From Talaromyces rugulosus (Eukaryota; Ascomycota; Eurotiomycetes; Eurotiales; Trichocomaceae): DNA of 64,000 bases. Below, one piece after another: positions 11,013-22,998 of the stretch. Each line of letters begins with the position of its first letter. Positions within the stretch are counted from its first letter, which is position 1. A program made the translations under genes and the position numbers. The DNA is taken from positions 1,798,001 through 1,862,000 of the forward strand of contig NC_049566.1 of the NCBI RefSeq assembly GCF_013368755.1. The letters run 5' to 3'. A model generated the notes under the pieces. The model ran no database searches and was not told where the DNA came from. It saw only the letters and a list, made by a program, of their open reading frames with translations.

Positions 11013-12460
11013 ATGGCCAACACTTCAGTCCCTATCTTCGGCTGGGTAGACGAGCCCGACGGCCGCGGCACCTGGGGCATTCTCTCGACATGTCTTCTGA
11101 CTATTATCCTGTGCTGTTGGACATCAGTATGCCCGAATATACCTGCTCCGTCAGATGGAAACTTTACTCGCATACGCGATAAACTTCATCTGGCGCTGAT
11201 GGGCGTTCTTGGGCCAGAGTTCTTGCTCATGTTGACATTGGGTCAGTGGACGTCAGCGAGGGCGTCAGTGAAGGTTTGTACATTTTCGGACAGCTCAGGA
11301 TAATGTTGATTTTGTATGCAAAGGGAATCAAGGAACTGGGCTACAGTGACTGGACCATGGTGCATGGCTTCTACGCCGACATGGGTGGCTTTGTGCTTCA
11401 TGGACCAGGAATCAAAGCCCCGTTTCCGGTAGATGCGCGGCAATTGCTGTTCCTACTGCAACGCGAATACATCGAATACCCTCGGATTGCAAAAGAAGAC
11501 ATCGACGATCGAAACAAGTCGGATGGGTTCACGAGATGCATCGCTGTTTTTCAGGCGGTGTGGATGGTCATCAACTGCCTCACGCGGGTAGCGCAGGGTT
11601 TGGCCCTGACGACACTAGAGCTGACTACGATGTCATTTATATTGGTGTTTTTTGTGACTTCGTTCTGCTGGTACCGTAAACCGCAGGATATCACTACTAC
11701 AGTGCCTATTCATACTGTTGTTCACATCGACCAAATTCTCGCAGAGGTTTGTCTACACGCGGAAATAAGATGGTATCAGGGATACTGATATTGAAAATAG
11801 AATGGAATCTACTCCCCAGATCTCTGGTACAACACCCCATTAGACTTTATCAACGGCGAAATCTACTTTTGCGAGCGCTTCTGGCGCTACTTTACGCAGA
11901 TTCTACAACAAATCCACCTACCTATATTCTCACGGAGGGTAGACGCCCGACCCTATAACCGTATCCCAAGCGATCAATTCCAGTTCTTGGATGCACCAGC
12001 TGAAACCCTGGGTGTTCCTGTGATAGTCTTTTTTGGGTCCATCTTCATGTTCGCGTGGCATTTTGACTTTCCGTCAGTTACCGAACTAGTCCTATGGCGA
12101 GTGGCTAGCATCTACACGCTGGTATTTACATTTTTGGGGGGCATCTGCGCGCAGTACTGCCATAAAGTTCTATTTCCACAATGGGAAAAACAGCGACGAC
12201 CCAATTTACTACTGAGTAGTCTGCCCAGGGATGATGAGAGGAACGACTCCTCCCTTGCGGCGAGGCTGCGCAATATACACCAATCAAAGGATCCCCGCCT
12301 GGATATTCCGCTGAGGGCTTTCATTCCGGTGTGCATACTGTGTGCTTTTTACTGTGTGTGTCGGACTTATATACTTGTCGAGGACTTTATCGGACTACGA
12401 AATCTACCCGATAGTGCATTTCAGACGGTGCAGTGGTCAGACTATGTACCTCATTGGTAG
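11013..12460 (+). CDS. fungal integral membrane protein of unknown function
   Basis: Three exons (11013-11273, 11333-11746, 11801-12460), 444 aa. I recognise the type as a family widespread in filamentous ascomycetes but know no assigned function. The N-terminus has WGILSTCLLTIILCCWTSVC followed by NIPAP, then RDKLHLALMGVLGPE, a short luminal or cytosolic part with WTMVHGFYADMGGF, and hydrophobic segments at FFVTSFCWYRKP, VIVFFGSIFMFAWHF, ASIYTLVFTFLGGIC and FIPVCILCAFYCVCRTYI. I count five or six membrane spans. A soluble insert between the middle and late spans carries DLWYNTPLDFI. It ends with VQWSDYVPHW. Phases agree at both introns, and no stop or frameshift is present, so unlike several neighbours it looks functional. 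ATG 11013 is chosen because the upstream frame is not protein-like. Confidence 0.82.
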
Positions 12461-12577
12461 ATTTAAATCTATTTAAGATTGATACTTAGAGTAAGAGACA
12501 CCTATAATAATTTGGGCTAGATATAGTCGGTTTATATATAATGTATAGAATATTGCACAAGAATATCTTGCATGCTT

Positions 12578-13332
12578 TTAAGATCCTCGACTAGATACCG
12601 AAGTACTCATTGAGCTCAAGAAACCACTCCAACCTGGTAAGTATGTGTTAGTGAAACAGACAAAGTGAGATGCTACAAGGGAGTAATACCTAAATTGACG
12701 GTGTTCACAAACAACAATCGATATTGTAAAGGAACCAAAGTAAAGTTCAAGAGCTGAACCCAAGGCCATAGTAAGAAATTCATCTTATAAGTCGGCCCCA
12801 GCTTCTCTTTGACTTGGGCGATGGGATTCTTGCCTTCCATTGCAGATGTAACGGCAAAGAACATGGATATCGCAGTCGGAGCAAATAAGGTCTGATCCAT
12901 GGCGACCCTCACACAAAGTGTTTGCAGGGGGCTCTTTAGAATGATATTGTTCTGTAGGAATTGAAACCATTTCGATGCAATTGGTGCGAAGAAGACTGCG
13001 CGAGCTTGGTTAGACTGAGAGATACCTTTTCACATCAAAATTGGTAAGAAAAAAGAAAAGGTGGGCCCCTGTCTCAAGGGACCCAATGTAGAGTGTTTTT
13101 ACCAGCTCCGTAGACACCTAGTCTCGCCGTGCGAACGTAGTCCGTTGATTTAATTTCTCGTTTCTCAGTTCCGTGCTGGGCCAGCAAGTCGCCAGCAGCA
13201 AACAGGCCCTTTGGAGTTGGTTCAGTCCATACTCAAGTCTCATCAAAAATAGAAATGGCATACCCCTGTAGTCAAAACTTGTGTTAATAAAGGCCTAGTG
13301 GCCAATCGCGCACGAATACTTGAAGGATTCAT
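12578..13332 (-). CDS. Mpv17/PMP22 family membrane protein
   Basis: Four exons (13332-13264, 13208-13103, 12995-12690, 12633-12578), 178 aa, the normal size. The Mpv17/PMP22 family comprises four-pass proteins of the peroxisomal or inner mitochondrial membrane thought to form channels; the human founder protects mitochondrial DNA. Visible signatures: an N-terminal RARLATRPLLTQVLTTG, then FAAGDLLAQ (the usual GD-x-x-AQ), YVRTARLGVYGAVFFAP, WFQFLQ, VAMDQTLFAP (the conserved DQ-x-x-x-AP), LLWPWVQLLNFTLVPLQYR (the family W-P-x-x-Q-x-x-N-F-x-x-V-P hallmark) and a final NTVNLGW. All three introns (about 55-107 nt) are needed to rebuild it; without splicing only fragments show. The small C-terminal exon (56 nt) is less certain because the family tail varies. 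Confidence 0.88.
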
Positions 13333-16070
13333 GAATTAGCAGGCACCGACACGACATGGTGAATCACTCTTAGTACCTACGACGAGAACATTTTGACCAA
13401 GATCACGCACTCAATAATCGACTCATTTGAGCTTTAGGGCTATATGGCAGCATTTGCTTCTTTTAATCTTTTCATCGTGTAATTTCTTCTAGGGCACAGT
13501 TAGGGGAGACGGGAAATTACCATCTTTGGTAAGCCCGACGCCCACTACTGTACAGCAACTGATGTTTCTCGATGAATTCCACGCCGGATAAATCCCAAAT
13601 CGCTAAAGCGACGATTAATAACTGTTACAAGCCGATATCCTATGGATTTTCAGGATTTCGGATGACATGCAGCACAAGTAATTGATTTCAATTACTCACA
13701 GGCCGTGTTCTCTCTAAAGCATCCTCCCCTTCTTCCCAATACCCCCATTTCGTCAGTAACCGAGGAGCCGGACCTTGGGCGACAAATTGCTCAAAGCGTT
13801 TCAAGTTACTTTCCAGTTAGAGAACCTCGGGGTAAATAGTCTCCCCACAGACGTGAAGGTCGGGTGGAAGGCGGACTTTTGCCTTTTTTAGAGTTGGCCC
13901 TTTCTCCAAGTCAAAAATCGTGGCAAGAATCCTGTTAGATTGATATCACTATACTTCCGGCAACATCTTACAGGCAAAAGGGCGGGTAGAATTAGCGAGA
14001 ATGACTTTTCTGAAAGACTATAGCTATATGTATCACGTGCATCGTCCAATAAAATTCACATCGAAGAAACAACGAGTAAGATAATGTTAATCAGGGCTCA
14101 TTCGAAAGCCCTAAATCAGGACCTCATGCATCATTGTCTGATCACCAGGCAAGTCACACCACAAGATATCATACCATGCTCATTGTGATAAGATAGAAGC
14201 CAAACAACAAATCTTTGAATTTTTGTTTACTTACTAATGATCTTACCGGCAGCTCAATATGTCTTTAGACCTTTTTATATTCTAGTCGGTATGCTGATTG
14301 TCGTAATTTTTGCCGAGAGTGTGGGCTGTGTTTCACCCGAATTAGGAAACTTTGCGCAGTACATAGGAATGACGCTTTTATCGCATCAAACAGTAGAAGT
14401 GTGCAAAAAGGGAATGATAAGCAGCCATATCACTATCAGCCTAGTCCTAGATAGACAATTTCCCGCATAAGTTACGGAGGTGCCTAATATGGATGTATCA
14501 AAAATTGAGAGCTTCACTGCTACATATTCGTATATAGGGATTGTGTATAGGATGAGTACCTGTACTATAGAGATAAAAACAGTGGTGTCAATTAGTTTCC
14601 ATGTCTAGCTGCCATTTTTTATGGAATCTCGCATGCCCTGTCCCTTATTAGAAGAGATAATTATTATAAAACCCAGTAGCATATCATATTAATCTGTTTG
14701 CACTATTATTTGGGAAAGCTGATCTGGTGATTGATTGATAGTAACCCTGGAGCGCTTTCTAATCTTGACCTAGTGCTCCCCATTGTGGATTCTCTTCAAT
14801 AGCCGGTCGTTTTTGCCCCTACTTTTAGCATCATGCAATAGTTGAAGAATTTATGAATATCATTTATTGTCGCCTCACGAGAGCTTGCTTACTGTCATCA
14901 GCTAGTAAAAGAAAAGTAGGCGCAGCCTTGGAAGGCTCGTGGACGAAAAGTTTCGCATTCTTACTTGCGCCACCGTTCCTCAATATGAGCGTGACAAATT
15001 TTTGGAACGCACAGCCCAAGAGGATATTGGCGATATCCACATCTATATCGTCATTGGCTTCATAACTATAATCCTGGGATTCAAATGAAACATTCTGAAG
15101 CCAGGTGTGCCCTGGACGAGGGGAGCCTCCCTCAACTCGTGTTGGGCGACGTGAGAGCACCGGCTCTAGCTCAGTCATATTGATTAAGTAACTGTCGTCG
15201 GACTCGTAGCCGAAGACACCCTCATCACCATCATGATCATCAGGATAGAGTGAACCTTTCAGGTCATGGTCAGACGAGAGACGCTGTCAAGGACACGATT
15301 TGCGAGCTGATTGACTGGGAAACGCATGGTTATGCCTAGATTGGCACTTCAAGAGACCTTGGGTCCATCACAAAAAGCGCATGAAACACGGTGCCGAACC
15401 AAGACAAAAAGGAATCGGGAGAAATAGCTTGCTCTCAAGGCAGAGTAGGCCGCATGCACTTCTAGAGCGACGGAGGCCATTTTCGGCACCCTCACAGGCA
15501 GGATGACGGGGAAATAGGCCGATGCCATAACTACGGCCGAAAAGGTACGGTGCCATACATAGACGTCCTTTCTTTACATAAATAGCGTCGGCCAACAATC
15601 TATTGCCTGTGCTGTGACGTTCTGTTTCTCTGACACATACGAATTTGGACCGGGAGGACGCTGGTAGGGACATTCTTCAAGCCCTCATGGTCACCTTCAC
15701 CGCAAATACGAATGCGCGCAATACCCTAGATTTCGAAACTGAGACAAGGTTTGATTAGGGTTTTCAACACTACTTGCAAAACCCCGGAGCTTCATAGATT
15801 GGACCAAACCTGGAGATGCGGCAATTTCCCCATTGGGTTGTCCGATATTCCCTGAGGTCGGAACATTGTCGTTTCGGGCGAGAAGCCGCAATATGGGGCA
15901 AATCTACTAGGTTTTGTATATGCATTACACCGCCGCTCATTGGGCCCAGTGACATGGACATGTTCCACCTAAACAACCGCAACGAATATTATATAAACCT
16001 CAGGAGGAAGCAAGATGTTTCGAGTGTGTAGGTATAAGCTTATACAACACTGCAGAGTGCGAGGTTCATC
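13333..16070. other. decayed 2.7-kb stretch with exon-like relics
   Basis: No intact gene. On the minus strand, 13931-13700 looks like a fossil exon: it is preceded by an acceptor (AACAG), followed by a donor (GTGAGT), and encodes a protein-like run including RFEQFVAQGPAPRLLTKWGY, interrupted by one TAA that could be a former CAA. A minus-strand frame at 15178-14864 begins MTELEPVLSRRPTRVEGG and contains DDIDVDIANILLGCAFQKFV; its frame also reads upstream into Asp/Gly-rich codons. I recognise neither. The rest is AT-rich with no motif I can support. Confidence 0.35.
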
Positions 16071-17943
16071 ATGATCAGGACTGTGTCTTCCAAATGCCTG
16101 AAATGCCCTACTTTCCACGCAGGAAAATGCGCAGGAACAGCTAAGCGTCTCATGGCGACTGAAACGTCGGAAATCACTCGAAAGGACAAAGAGGAGGGAG
16201 ATATTTCTTCTGTATTTTCGACTTTCTCCGGGAGAAAGAGCCCGCCACTGCCTGAGCGTTTCCGGGACCTAAAGCGTAACTTGACTGCCGGGTTTGAAGA
16301 GCAGATCCAAAAGTCGTGGGATGAGCTTGTTGAGATTCTGAAAGTTCGGACTGAGGAGGTCGCCACCAAACGAGAAGCAGTACGTACATTGCATATCACC
16401 AGCTGGGATCGAGCCACTCACTCAAAAAAAAAATAGATCATTCCTCAAATACAGTTTTCTGACATTCAAGCCGGAAATGTATCCCCAGCAAATGTTGCTG
16501 CCATCAGAAGCACTGGTGCTGCCGTCATCAGAGGTGTTGTGGACAAGGATGTCACCGAAGGGCTCCTCTCAGACGCTCGTCAATACCTGACGTCTCGACC
16601 TTTCAAAGGCTTCCCGTCTACTTCAGAGACAAAGGTGATGCTTGCTTTTCAAGTTGGCCCAATCTGAGACTGACCTTGAACCAGGTTATCTACGAATCGT
16701 ATTGGAGTCCTTCACAAGTGAGAGCCAGATCGCATCCTAATCTTCTTGCCACACAATCGTGGATGAACCAGCTCTATACTGCCGATGCAAATCAAAAGGG
16801 TAATGAACACTGCATATGAGGGAATCTACCGAACCCTGCTGACCAATTCTAGTCGATCTTACCGTCCCCCTCACTTACTGCGATCGACTCCAAATTCGCC
16901 CACCTGGCGATAAGCTCTTTGCACTCCCGCCTCACGTCGATGGCGGAGGGGTGGAAAGGTGGGAGGACCGCGCTTACAATCATACATACCGCAAGATCTT
17001 TCAAGGAAAGGTGAGGACCGTCAGCTATGCGACTCCTTTAAACAACGAGAACTAATAGCTTGACAGTGGCAAGAGTACAACCCATGGGATCTCACTGGTC
17101 GCCTTGATGCCAACATGAACATGTATGACGGACCAGGAGGATGCTCGGTCTTCCGAAGCTTCCAAGGCTGGCTGGGGTTGTCCCGCCATGGACCCCAGCA
17201 AGGTTAGTTGACTCTGAATTTGGGGGGGCTCGCCCAATGTGCTGATTACTTGTGACATCAGGTACTCTTGTTGTTCACCCGATTTTGCAACCCGCCACTG
17301 CTTATTGGATGCTTCGGCCCTTTTTCAAGCCCACTCGGAAAGACTCTTTAGATGGATGGAAGTTCTCCCTTGATGATGATGAGGGCAACGTTTACTTGCA
17401 TGGCGCCAATCCGGGAACTGCTCAAGAGCACACCCCGGCCCATCACCCTCATTTGAGACTCAGCGAAACCATGGTTCCCTATCCCACCGTCGAGCCAGGT
17501 GATACTGGTAAGCATGCAAGCTACTACAAAACGTAGACCAAGCTAATAGACGTAATTAGTGTTCTGGAGTGCGGATACCATCCACGGTACGGAGATGGAC
17601 AACACAGGAGACATTGATGCCTGTGTGTTTTACATTCCATCGGTTCCATTGACCCCTAGCAATGCGGTAAGATAATTCCCTATGATCCCAAATACGCGTA
17701 CTTGTCACTAACATCACAAAGCAATATGTCGCGCAACAACGCGAGGCTTTTTCAAAGGGAGTTCCTCCACCAGACTTCCCAGGTGGTGTTGGAGAGTCGG
17801 AGTATTCAGATAGAGCGACAGCTGAAGACATTCAATCCGAAGCGGGCAGGGTTGCTATGGGCCTAAGCCCTATCAAACTACCTGGCAAGGACGAAAGATC
17901 GAGGAAGCTTGAAAAGGAACTTAATACAATTCTCGGCTGCTAA
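16071..17943 (+). CDS. DUF1479 protein (2OG-Fe(II) oxygenase-like fold)
   Basis: Eight exons (16071-16379, 16437-16634, 16685-16799, 16853-17010, 17067-17202, 17262-17507, 17560-17666, 17722-17943), 496 aa, in phase throughout. It belongs to the DUF1479/YbiU family, whose fold resembles 2-oxoglutarate/Fe(II) oxygenases; the substrate is unknown. Family landmarks: IQFSDIQ, STGAAVIRGVVD, AYNHTYRKIF after PHVDGGGVERW (H-x-D-like metal site), GPGGCSVFRSFQGW, LLVHPILQPATAYWMLRPFF, and DTVFWSADTIHGTEM with a histidine late in the core. The first 27 residues are Arg/Lys/Cys-rich and could be a mitochondrial presequence; translation may instead start at ATG 16152. It stands between decayed sequence on the left and a dead transporter on the right, yet is itself undamaged. 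Confidence 0.88.
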
Positions 17944-18344
17944 GGGGGGTATATGTGGTCTTTGACTCGACGCGCGCAACGGAATTGATTCAGTATTTCA
18001 CATTGACATTTTCAAGGCAATTGCAGAGAGCAGCAGTAGTAGGAATAGAGTTGTTGTGAGACAAATCCTAGGCACGTCACTAAGAAATTACCATGTAAAC
18101 TATTTTTTATATTTTATCTTATCCTAAATCCAAAGAATCACACGGGGCTATGCATGCTCGTATATGCGAGCTCCATACCAAGGCACACTGGGGCTACTGA
18201 ATGCGGAGGGCTGGGGTAGGGCTTTTGGAAGTTTCTATGTTGCGGTAGATTTTCCTCAAAGAGAGTGTTCCGTTGACCCGAGAAATCTGTTAATACTTCC
18301 TGGGGTGGTGTATGTGACTAGGCGCCGTTGAACGTGTACCTACA
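17944..18344. other. intergenic, 3' flank of DUF1479 gene
   Basis: About 400 bp. Contains the 3' end of the oxygenase-like gene and what was probably the promoter and early exons of the transporter relic. Nothing coding is recognised. Confidence 0.4.
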
Positions 18345-19030
18345 TTGCCAGAGCCATTTTTTTCAACCTCTGTTAAATTCCCATATTGGGAAATCCCGCA
18401 CTTCTGTCAACCACGTGAGGGGCATTTCGGAGAGCATCCCATGAAAACGTGGCAAACCTTTTGCGGAGTTGCCCCAGAAGTGGCAATAGCTTCGAATACT
18501 ACTTTGGGACTTTCTCCGCCATTACTGACTACTGGCCTTCTTTTGGCCAGTTGTGTAGTGTATGCTACTGAAAATGATTTGGACTCCCGATCTTATCGCA
18601 TCCCAATCGGTATTCAATGGCTCTGGACACTTATTCTCTGTAAGTATCCCGTCTTATTCCGATATCTCCATTAATGAGGGAGTTAATCACCTATCGTCAG
18701 TTATCGGTCTTCTCTTTCTCCCGGAGTCACCCCGTTACTTTGTCAAAAAAGGCAATATCAAGAAAGCCCAAGCAACCCTCGCCCGTGTCCGTGGTCAGCT
18801 AGAAGATTCGAAATATATCCGGCAGGAGCTTGCAGAGATTGTCGCCAACCATGAATATGAACTTCATATCATTGGTACCGTTGATAGCGGAAACTTGAAT
18901 GTGGTTAAAGCCCAGATCTCATCCATCTGTATCTACATCGCCTTCTTCGCGAGCACCTGGGGCCCAGAAGCCTGGGTCGTGACCGGCGAGATGTTCCCTT
19001 TGCCAATTAGAGGTACTACATGTGAGGACT
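18345..19030 (+). pseudogene. hexose transporter (MFS sugar porter) relic with internal deletion
   Basis: Pieces of a major-facilitator sugar transporter in the right order. Near 18538-18638: GLLLASCVVYATENDLDSRS and YRIPIGIQWLW (end of TM5/TM6). A normal-looking intron (18640-18700) is kept. Then 18701 onward: IGLLFLPESPRYFVKKGN, the PESPR hallmark, and the central loop to NHEYELHIIG. The next residues are VDSGNLNVVKAQISSICIYI and ASTWGPEAWVVTGEMFPLPI, which belong to TM10-TM11. So TM7-TM9 (roughly 150 residues) are missing although the reading frame crosses the join. The N-terminal half is largely unreadable and the C-terminus is lost after the PLPIRG motif. The motifs resemble fungal hexose (glucose) transporters more than maltose permeases. 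Confidence 0.82.
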
Positions 19031-19417
19031 ATTATGATGTACTTACCATAATAGACATGGCATTCGGTGCTTCCATACTCATAGTTTCTCATAAAGGGGG
19101 CGAAATATGTAAAAATATTAGTAACCGGCCTCTAGCTCCGGAACTCGTGTAATATTTAAGAGCGTACATATGTAGGTGTGATGACCAACATGTAGATTTC
19201 ATGTTATTGAGCTTGTATACTTGCTTATTTTCCAGGTCACAGTATCAGGAATTAACATTACGCACTACAAAGCAGGCTGTCACTTTCTGCATAGTGACAA
19301 ATTTCTAATTATTACAGGGACTTCTTCCCCTGTTTTGAACCTTCTAACCAGCAACATCTAAAAGCCCCAAAAAAATTTGAAAAAAAAAAAAAAACCTCTT
19401 GAAAGACAAAAATCACC

Positions 19418-19555
19418 ATGCAATTCAAGCTCAGCTTCCTCGCCTTTGGGCTGATTGCCACTCTCTCTGTAACACTGAACGTATGGGATAACTATGGATT
19501 ACTATGCACACCATGGAGCCGTGTGTTTAATTTCTGTAGGGGCCAGTTATAACAT
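19418..19555 (+). pseudogene. truncated paralogue of the knottin-like secreted peptide
   Basis: ATG 19418 opens a signal-peptide-like sequence (MQFKLSFLAFGLIATLS) that matches the signal peptide of the intact gene at 20180 (MKFQLSLLAIGLMASCAS) at most positions. The leaders match too: CTCTT...AAAATCAC precedes both start codons. A GT donor-like site lies at the corresponding point, but no cysteine-rich exon follows. A repeat element begins at about 19537, and the frame stops at 19553. I read this as a tandem copy that lost its mature part. Confidence 0.55.
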
Positions 19556-19760
19556 GTTGGTTCAATTTGAAGTGTGGTTTGAACGCAATCATGAGTTTTT
19601 TTTAAAATACGTGTTACGTATAGATTTCATGACACTATTGCTACATGTAACTGGCCCCCGCAGTCAATTGATTACCACCAGCTCCGAAATAACGATTGGC
19701 GTGTAGGGGCCGGGTTACAATTTGCAACATGTTGGTTCAACTTGAAAAGTCTAGTTTGAC
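19537..19760. repeat. short repeat unit with direct and inverted copies
   Basis: The sequence TAGGGGCCAGTTATAACATG near 19537 is followed by GTTGGTTCAA. A second, similar copy (TAGGGGCCGGGTTAC...CATGTTGGTTCAA) lies near 19705. Between them, ACATGTAACTGGCCCCC near 19643-19659 is the reverse complement of the start of the first copy. This arrangement (inverted ends about 120 bp apart plus a direct copy) resembles a small non-autonomous element or its footprint. No protein is encoded. Confidence 0.5.
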
Positions 19761-20179
19761 CGCAGCCAAACCGATTGGGCGCAACTATGATAGTCCTACT
19801 ATAATTAAAATTTAATACTAACTACGGAGTATACGGAGGATTTTGGCCCTCGTATCGTCTCGGGTTCTCCGCGTAGCAACTTATCAAAAAGCTTGAATGC
19901 TTGGCTGATGACCAGCTTAAAATCTTATTAGATGGATTATCTCCACAGAAATCCTACATCGTAAATACAATGTCAGGCAGTCAATTCTAGAAAACGGGCT
20001 CTTGCCAAGATTTTGTTGGATAATAAGGACTGACCAACTAGCCGAAGGGTTTTTGGTTAGTTGCTAACATTGATGCTGAGAGATTTCTACTATTTAAACG
20101 GACCTCTTCACCCAGGTTGAGGTTTCTAAATCAACAAGATCCAAATACCAAAAAAAAAGAATCTCTTATAAAAATCACA

Positions 20180-20514
20180 ATGAAGTTCCAACTCAGCCTT
20201 CTTGCCATCGGGCTTATGGCCTCTTGTGCCTCTGGTATGCTTCCCTTTCCTATCTACCTTTACTACCTCATAGAAAGAAAACGGTGGTTTGGAGTACTTA
20301 AACTAACCTGCTCTGTTTAGCCCTGAGTCCCGGTTGCTACGGATGTAAGCAAGCCTAAATTATTTCTTATCAATAGTTCTTATCGGTACTGTTATTTTTT
20401 ACTGTTACTAACTTTTAGGTAGGGCAATTCGCGTGTGAGGATACCAAACAATGCTGCGACGGGTACATCTGCAAGGATTGGGGACGTGGTCAACGCTGTG
20501 GAGTAGACCTTTAG
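20180..20514 (+). CDS. small secreted six-cysteine, knottin-like peptide
   Basis: Three exons (20180-20234, 20321-20344, 20423-20514) give 56 aa. Exon 2 is only 24 nt. The first 18-19 residues are a classic signal peptide (MKFQLSLLAIGLMASCAS). The mature part of about 37 residues has six cysteines spaced C-x6-C-x5-C-C-x4-C-x8-C, the inhibitor-cystine-knot pattern, with Trp and Gly-rich loops. Such peptides are extracellular and disulphide-locked; members in other organisms act as protease inhibitors, antimicrobials or ion-channel ligands. The function here is unknown and should not be assumed. The last acceptor is taken as GTAG|GG at 20422, because only that choice keeps frame and uses all six cysteines; the AG four bases earlier would break it. 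A damaged paralogue lies 0.76 kb upstream. Confidence 0.72.
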
Positions 20515-20782
20515 ATGCTTAAGAAGTGGTGGAAAAGCATGGGCGATATAACTCGCGGATGTGAAAAAGCTGTTTCTATGTACAATTTTGAAACTAGGCA
20601 AACGCAATCTATTACATATACATAATATAGTCTTATCCTATCAATCTTTTAACTAGACCCGGGTTGATTGTCAAAATCCTTGTGACAAGTTTATTTCTTC
20701 GCCTTGAAATCAATAGCAAAAGTATAATAATCCATCAATTATATTCCCCCTGGAAGTTTAATAGTTCAAGTACAAAACAGCA

Positions 20783-20949
20783 CCGGAGAGAACCCCCCGC
20801 ACATTGCAGCACGCGGTGGAGTCAGCATGACGGACCAAAGTCAGAAATGCGGAACCGCCAGGGAGCAACGTCGAATGAAGTTGGATACATCCAATTCTAG
20901 TTTCAAGCTGTTGAGCTGTGTGAGGGGCAGCAGGGGAGATCGCGCGGGG
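20783..20949. promoter_or_regulatory. candidate CreA-type sites upstream of alpha-glucosidase
   Basis: Four hexamers fitting the carbon-repressor consensus SYGGRG lie within 170 bp, 115-280 bp before the maltase start: CCGGAG (20783-20788), GCGGGG on the minus strand (20795-20800), GTGGAG (20816-20821) and GCGGGG (20944-20949). Glucose repression of a maltase is expected biology, but the motif is short and such hits occur by chance. Confidence 0.35.
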
Positions 20950-21019
20950 CAAAGTGCCACCTCAGCATCTGCCAACAGTAAACATCATCTCTTTCTTTGA
21001 CCAGATAAGGTTCATTTGA

Positions 21020-22998
<1,979 letters not shown>

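Noticed and set aside
12598..12769. Unspliced reading of the C-terminus of the Mpv17-type gene
   Set aside because: Splicing at 12689/12634 restores the expected family end, so the longer unspliced frame was set aside.
18345..19152. Functional MFS transporter
   Set aside because: TM7-TM9 are missing, the N-terminal half is unreadable and the C-terminus is lost, so it is listed as a pseudogene.
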